From M50B91 sp964526665 (GTDB taxonomy: Bacteria > Patescibacteriota > Gracilibacteria > UBA4473): DNA of 64,000 bases. The position numbers were made by a program, and so were the translations under genes. The notes beneath the pieces were generated by a model. That model was not told where the DNA came from and did no database searches. It saw only the letters and a program-made list of their open reading frames with translations. Numbering within the stretch: position 1 is the stretch's first letter; every line of letters begins with the position of its first letter. Of this stretch, positions 62,994 through 64,000 are shown piece after piece. The stretch spans positions 1 to 64,000 of the forward strand of contig CAZGJL010000001.1 of NCBI GenBank assembly GCA_964526665.1, given 5' to 3'.

Positions 62994-63572
62994 TTAATGA
63001 ATGCCTCCACAACGACCATTGTCCGAATTATTGTATAGGGTACATGTAAGAGTCTTTTTCGTTTTGTCTTCGTACGGAAGCATTGCTTTTAGCTTTCGCT
63101 CAATTGCATAGAAAAAATCAGAATCCTTTGTTTGAATGGTTTTATTTATTTCTATGCCAATTAGCTCTGCAAATTCTGAATAGCGAACGCTTGGAAGTTT
63201 CCACATAAAATTCGACATAAACCGGTCCAATCGATGATTTTTTACAGTAAGGTGATGGTAACCTGACAATCCCCATCCACCAGTACTATGCGGATAAATT
63301 TGCTTCAAAAGGCGGTTGTCCTCCTCATTTGGAACACCTCCGTTTTTCATCTTTTGTCCTGATTTAGAAGAAAGAAATCGAAGAATTATTCCCGAAAACG
63401 CAAGTGCCGATCTTTTAAAATTTTCTTCATCGAATTTCAGAAAGGGCTTCACGGTTTCCACAAGAGCTTTTTGTTCTATTAGGCGTTTGAGCCATTTTAA
63501 TTCGTCCTCAACGTTTGCTAAGGCTTTCATTGGATCGGGATTTGTCCGATCTTTGTAAACTTGTTGTTTCAT
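62994..63572 (-). CDS. Unknown protein with C-terminal Cys
   Basis: 192 residues, mainly helical, no signal peptide. Contains a polar segment HSTGGWGLSGYHHLT in the middle and ends TCTLYNNSDNGRCGGIH with two Cys and a His. No known family. Own terminator downstream; the next unknown gene lies 63 bases upstream in the same direction. Confidence 0.6.
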   Translation of the reverse strand: MKQQVYKDRTNPDPMKALANVEDELKWLKRLIEQKALVETVKPFLKFDEENFKRSALAFSGIILRFLSSKSGQKMKNGGVPNEEDNRLLKQIYPHSTGGWGLSGYHHLTVKNHRLDRFMSNFMWKLPSVRYSEFAELIGIEINKTIQTKDSDFFYAIERKLKAMLPYEDKTKKTLTCTLYNNSDNGRCGGIH

Positions 63573-63635
63573 TTCTTTATTTTTTTAAAAGTTTAACAAT
63601 AATTAATTTCCAAGCTCCTACATTGAGCCACCAAG

Positions 63636-63878
63636 TTAATGAGTGGTTCCTCCTGAGCATGGTGCAGGAGTAAAATTTTCTCGAAATCCAATTTCTGCAA
63701 AAAATATTACCTTGAGAAATTGTCCAGCTTCCATCAAGCGCTCAATTGCTTCCGTTGAAAAATCTTCTATTTTAAATTCCGACGTCCGTGGTATTTTTTC
63801 AAAAGAGATTCTCTTAGAAGGGTTCGTAAGAATGATTTTCATACTTTCTTCAAAACATTTTTTTTGTTCTTCTGTCAT
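63636..63878 (-). CDS. Small unknown protein
   Basis: 80 residues, helical and charged N-terminus, ending TPAPCSGGTTH. The C-terminal Cys-Gly-Gly...His end resembles CGGIH at the end of the next gene, which may be coincidence or a shared tag. Starts at ATG 63878 after an AT-rich leader. Function unknown. Confidence 0.45.
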   Translation of the reverse strand: MTEEQKKCFEESMKIILTNPSKRISFEKIPRTSEFKIEDFSTEAIERLMEAGQFLKVIFFAEIGFRENFTPAPCSGGTTH

Positions 63879-64000
63879 GATTTTTATTTTTAAAAATTAT
63901 ACGACGGGACTATTCCCGGCCGCAGGCTCTCCTCTGTATCAAAAAGAAGAAACCACGACCTGGAATATTTTTTCGATATGTAAAAGAACACAACACTTAA

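Noticed and set aside
62780..63019. 79-codon minus-strand open frame
   Set aside because: It spans two terminator hairpins and overlaps the next gene; no plausible start signal.

Overview
The window looks like a chromosomal segment of a Candidate Phyla Radiation (Patescibacteria) bacterium, and a Peregrinibacteria-like lineage is my best guess. Evidence for this: a compact type IV pilus cluster; a V-type rather than F-type ATPase; a pair of exported proteins with the two-helix C-terminus common in CPR genomes; RmuC and RecJ; few recognisable Shine-Dalgarno sites; and many large exported proteins of unknown function. TGA ends many genes (the PilO-like and PilC genes, for example) and does not interrupt conserved proteins, so this is not a UGA=Gly Absconditabacteria/Gracilibacteria genome. 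Purine (purH) and pyrimidine (pyrB, pyrC) synthesis genes suggest more biosynthesis than the most reduced CPR lineages have. There is no rRNA or tRNA in the window, so the taxonomy is inference.

Layout. 0.5-8 kb: exported proteins on the minus strand (a giant SLH protein, a coiled-coil protein with a zinc-ribbon partner, a PKD-repeat protein). 8-11 kb: M16 peptidase, DUF4395 membrane protein, PIG-L deacetylase. 11-18 kb: type IV pilus assembly (PilB ATPase on the minus strand; PilN/PilO-like, PilC, three prepilins and a PilX-like protein on the plus strand as one tightly overlapping operon). 18-28 kb: RmuC, a Met/His/Cys-rich membrane protein, PurH, an exceptional isoleucyl-tRNA synthetase (IleRS) behind a T-box leader, an MgtC/DUF4010 membrane protein, and Cys-rich exported proteins. 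28-36 kb: NifU/NifS iron-sulfur assembly, a membrane protein, DUF2797, RecJ, PyrB and PyrC. 36-40 kb: paired signal-peptide/two-helix proteins and a PP2C-like/propeller protein. 40-53.6 kb: a surface-protein island with two Bacteroidetes-style T9SS-sorted proteins and two giant Cys-rich paralogues, full of repeats and containing both assembly gaps. 53.7-62 kb: a TPR protein and a V-type ATPase operon (H-I-K-E-C-F-A) that ends at a terminator without subunits B and D. 62-64 kb: three small genes I do not recognise.

Most interesting points. (1) IleRS carries two separate histidine-phosphatase domains inserted at domain junctions, both with the catalytic motifs intact. (2) It sits behind a T-box leader with a clear UGGUACC bulge and an intrinsic attenuator. 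(3) A two-arm palindromic element (GAGACCGGTCTC type) has entered coding sequence, in frame inside ileS and at the end of recJ. (4) Two T9SS-type genes are each bracketed by the same 14-bp inverted sequence, with shared 5' and 3' modules, as if moved as cassettes. (5) TTTGTAG heptamer arrays and CCCCCTCTT hairpins are scattered through intergenic DNA.
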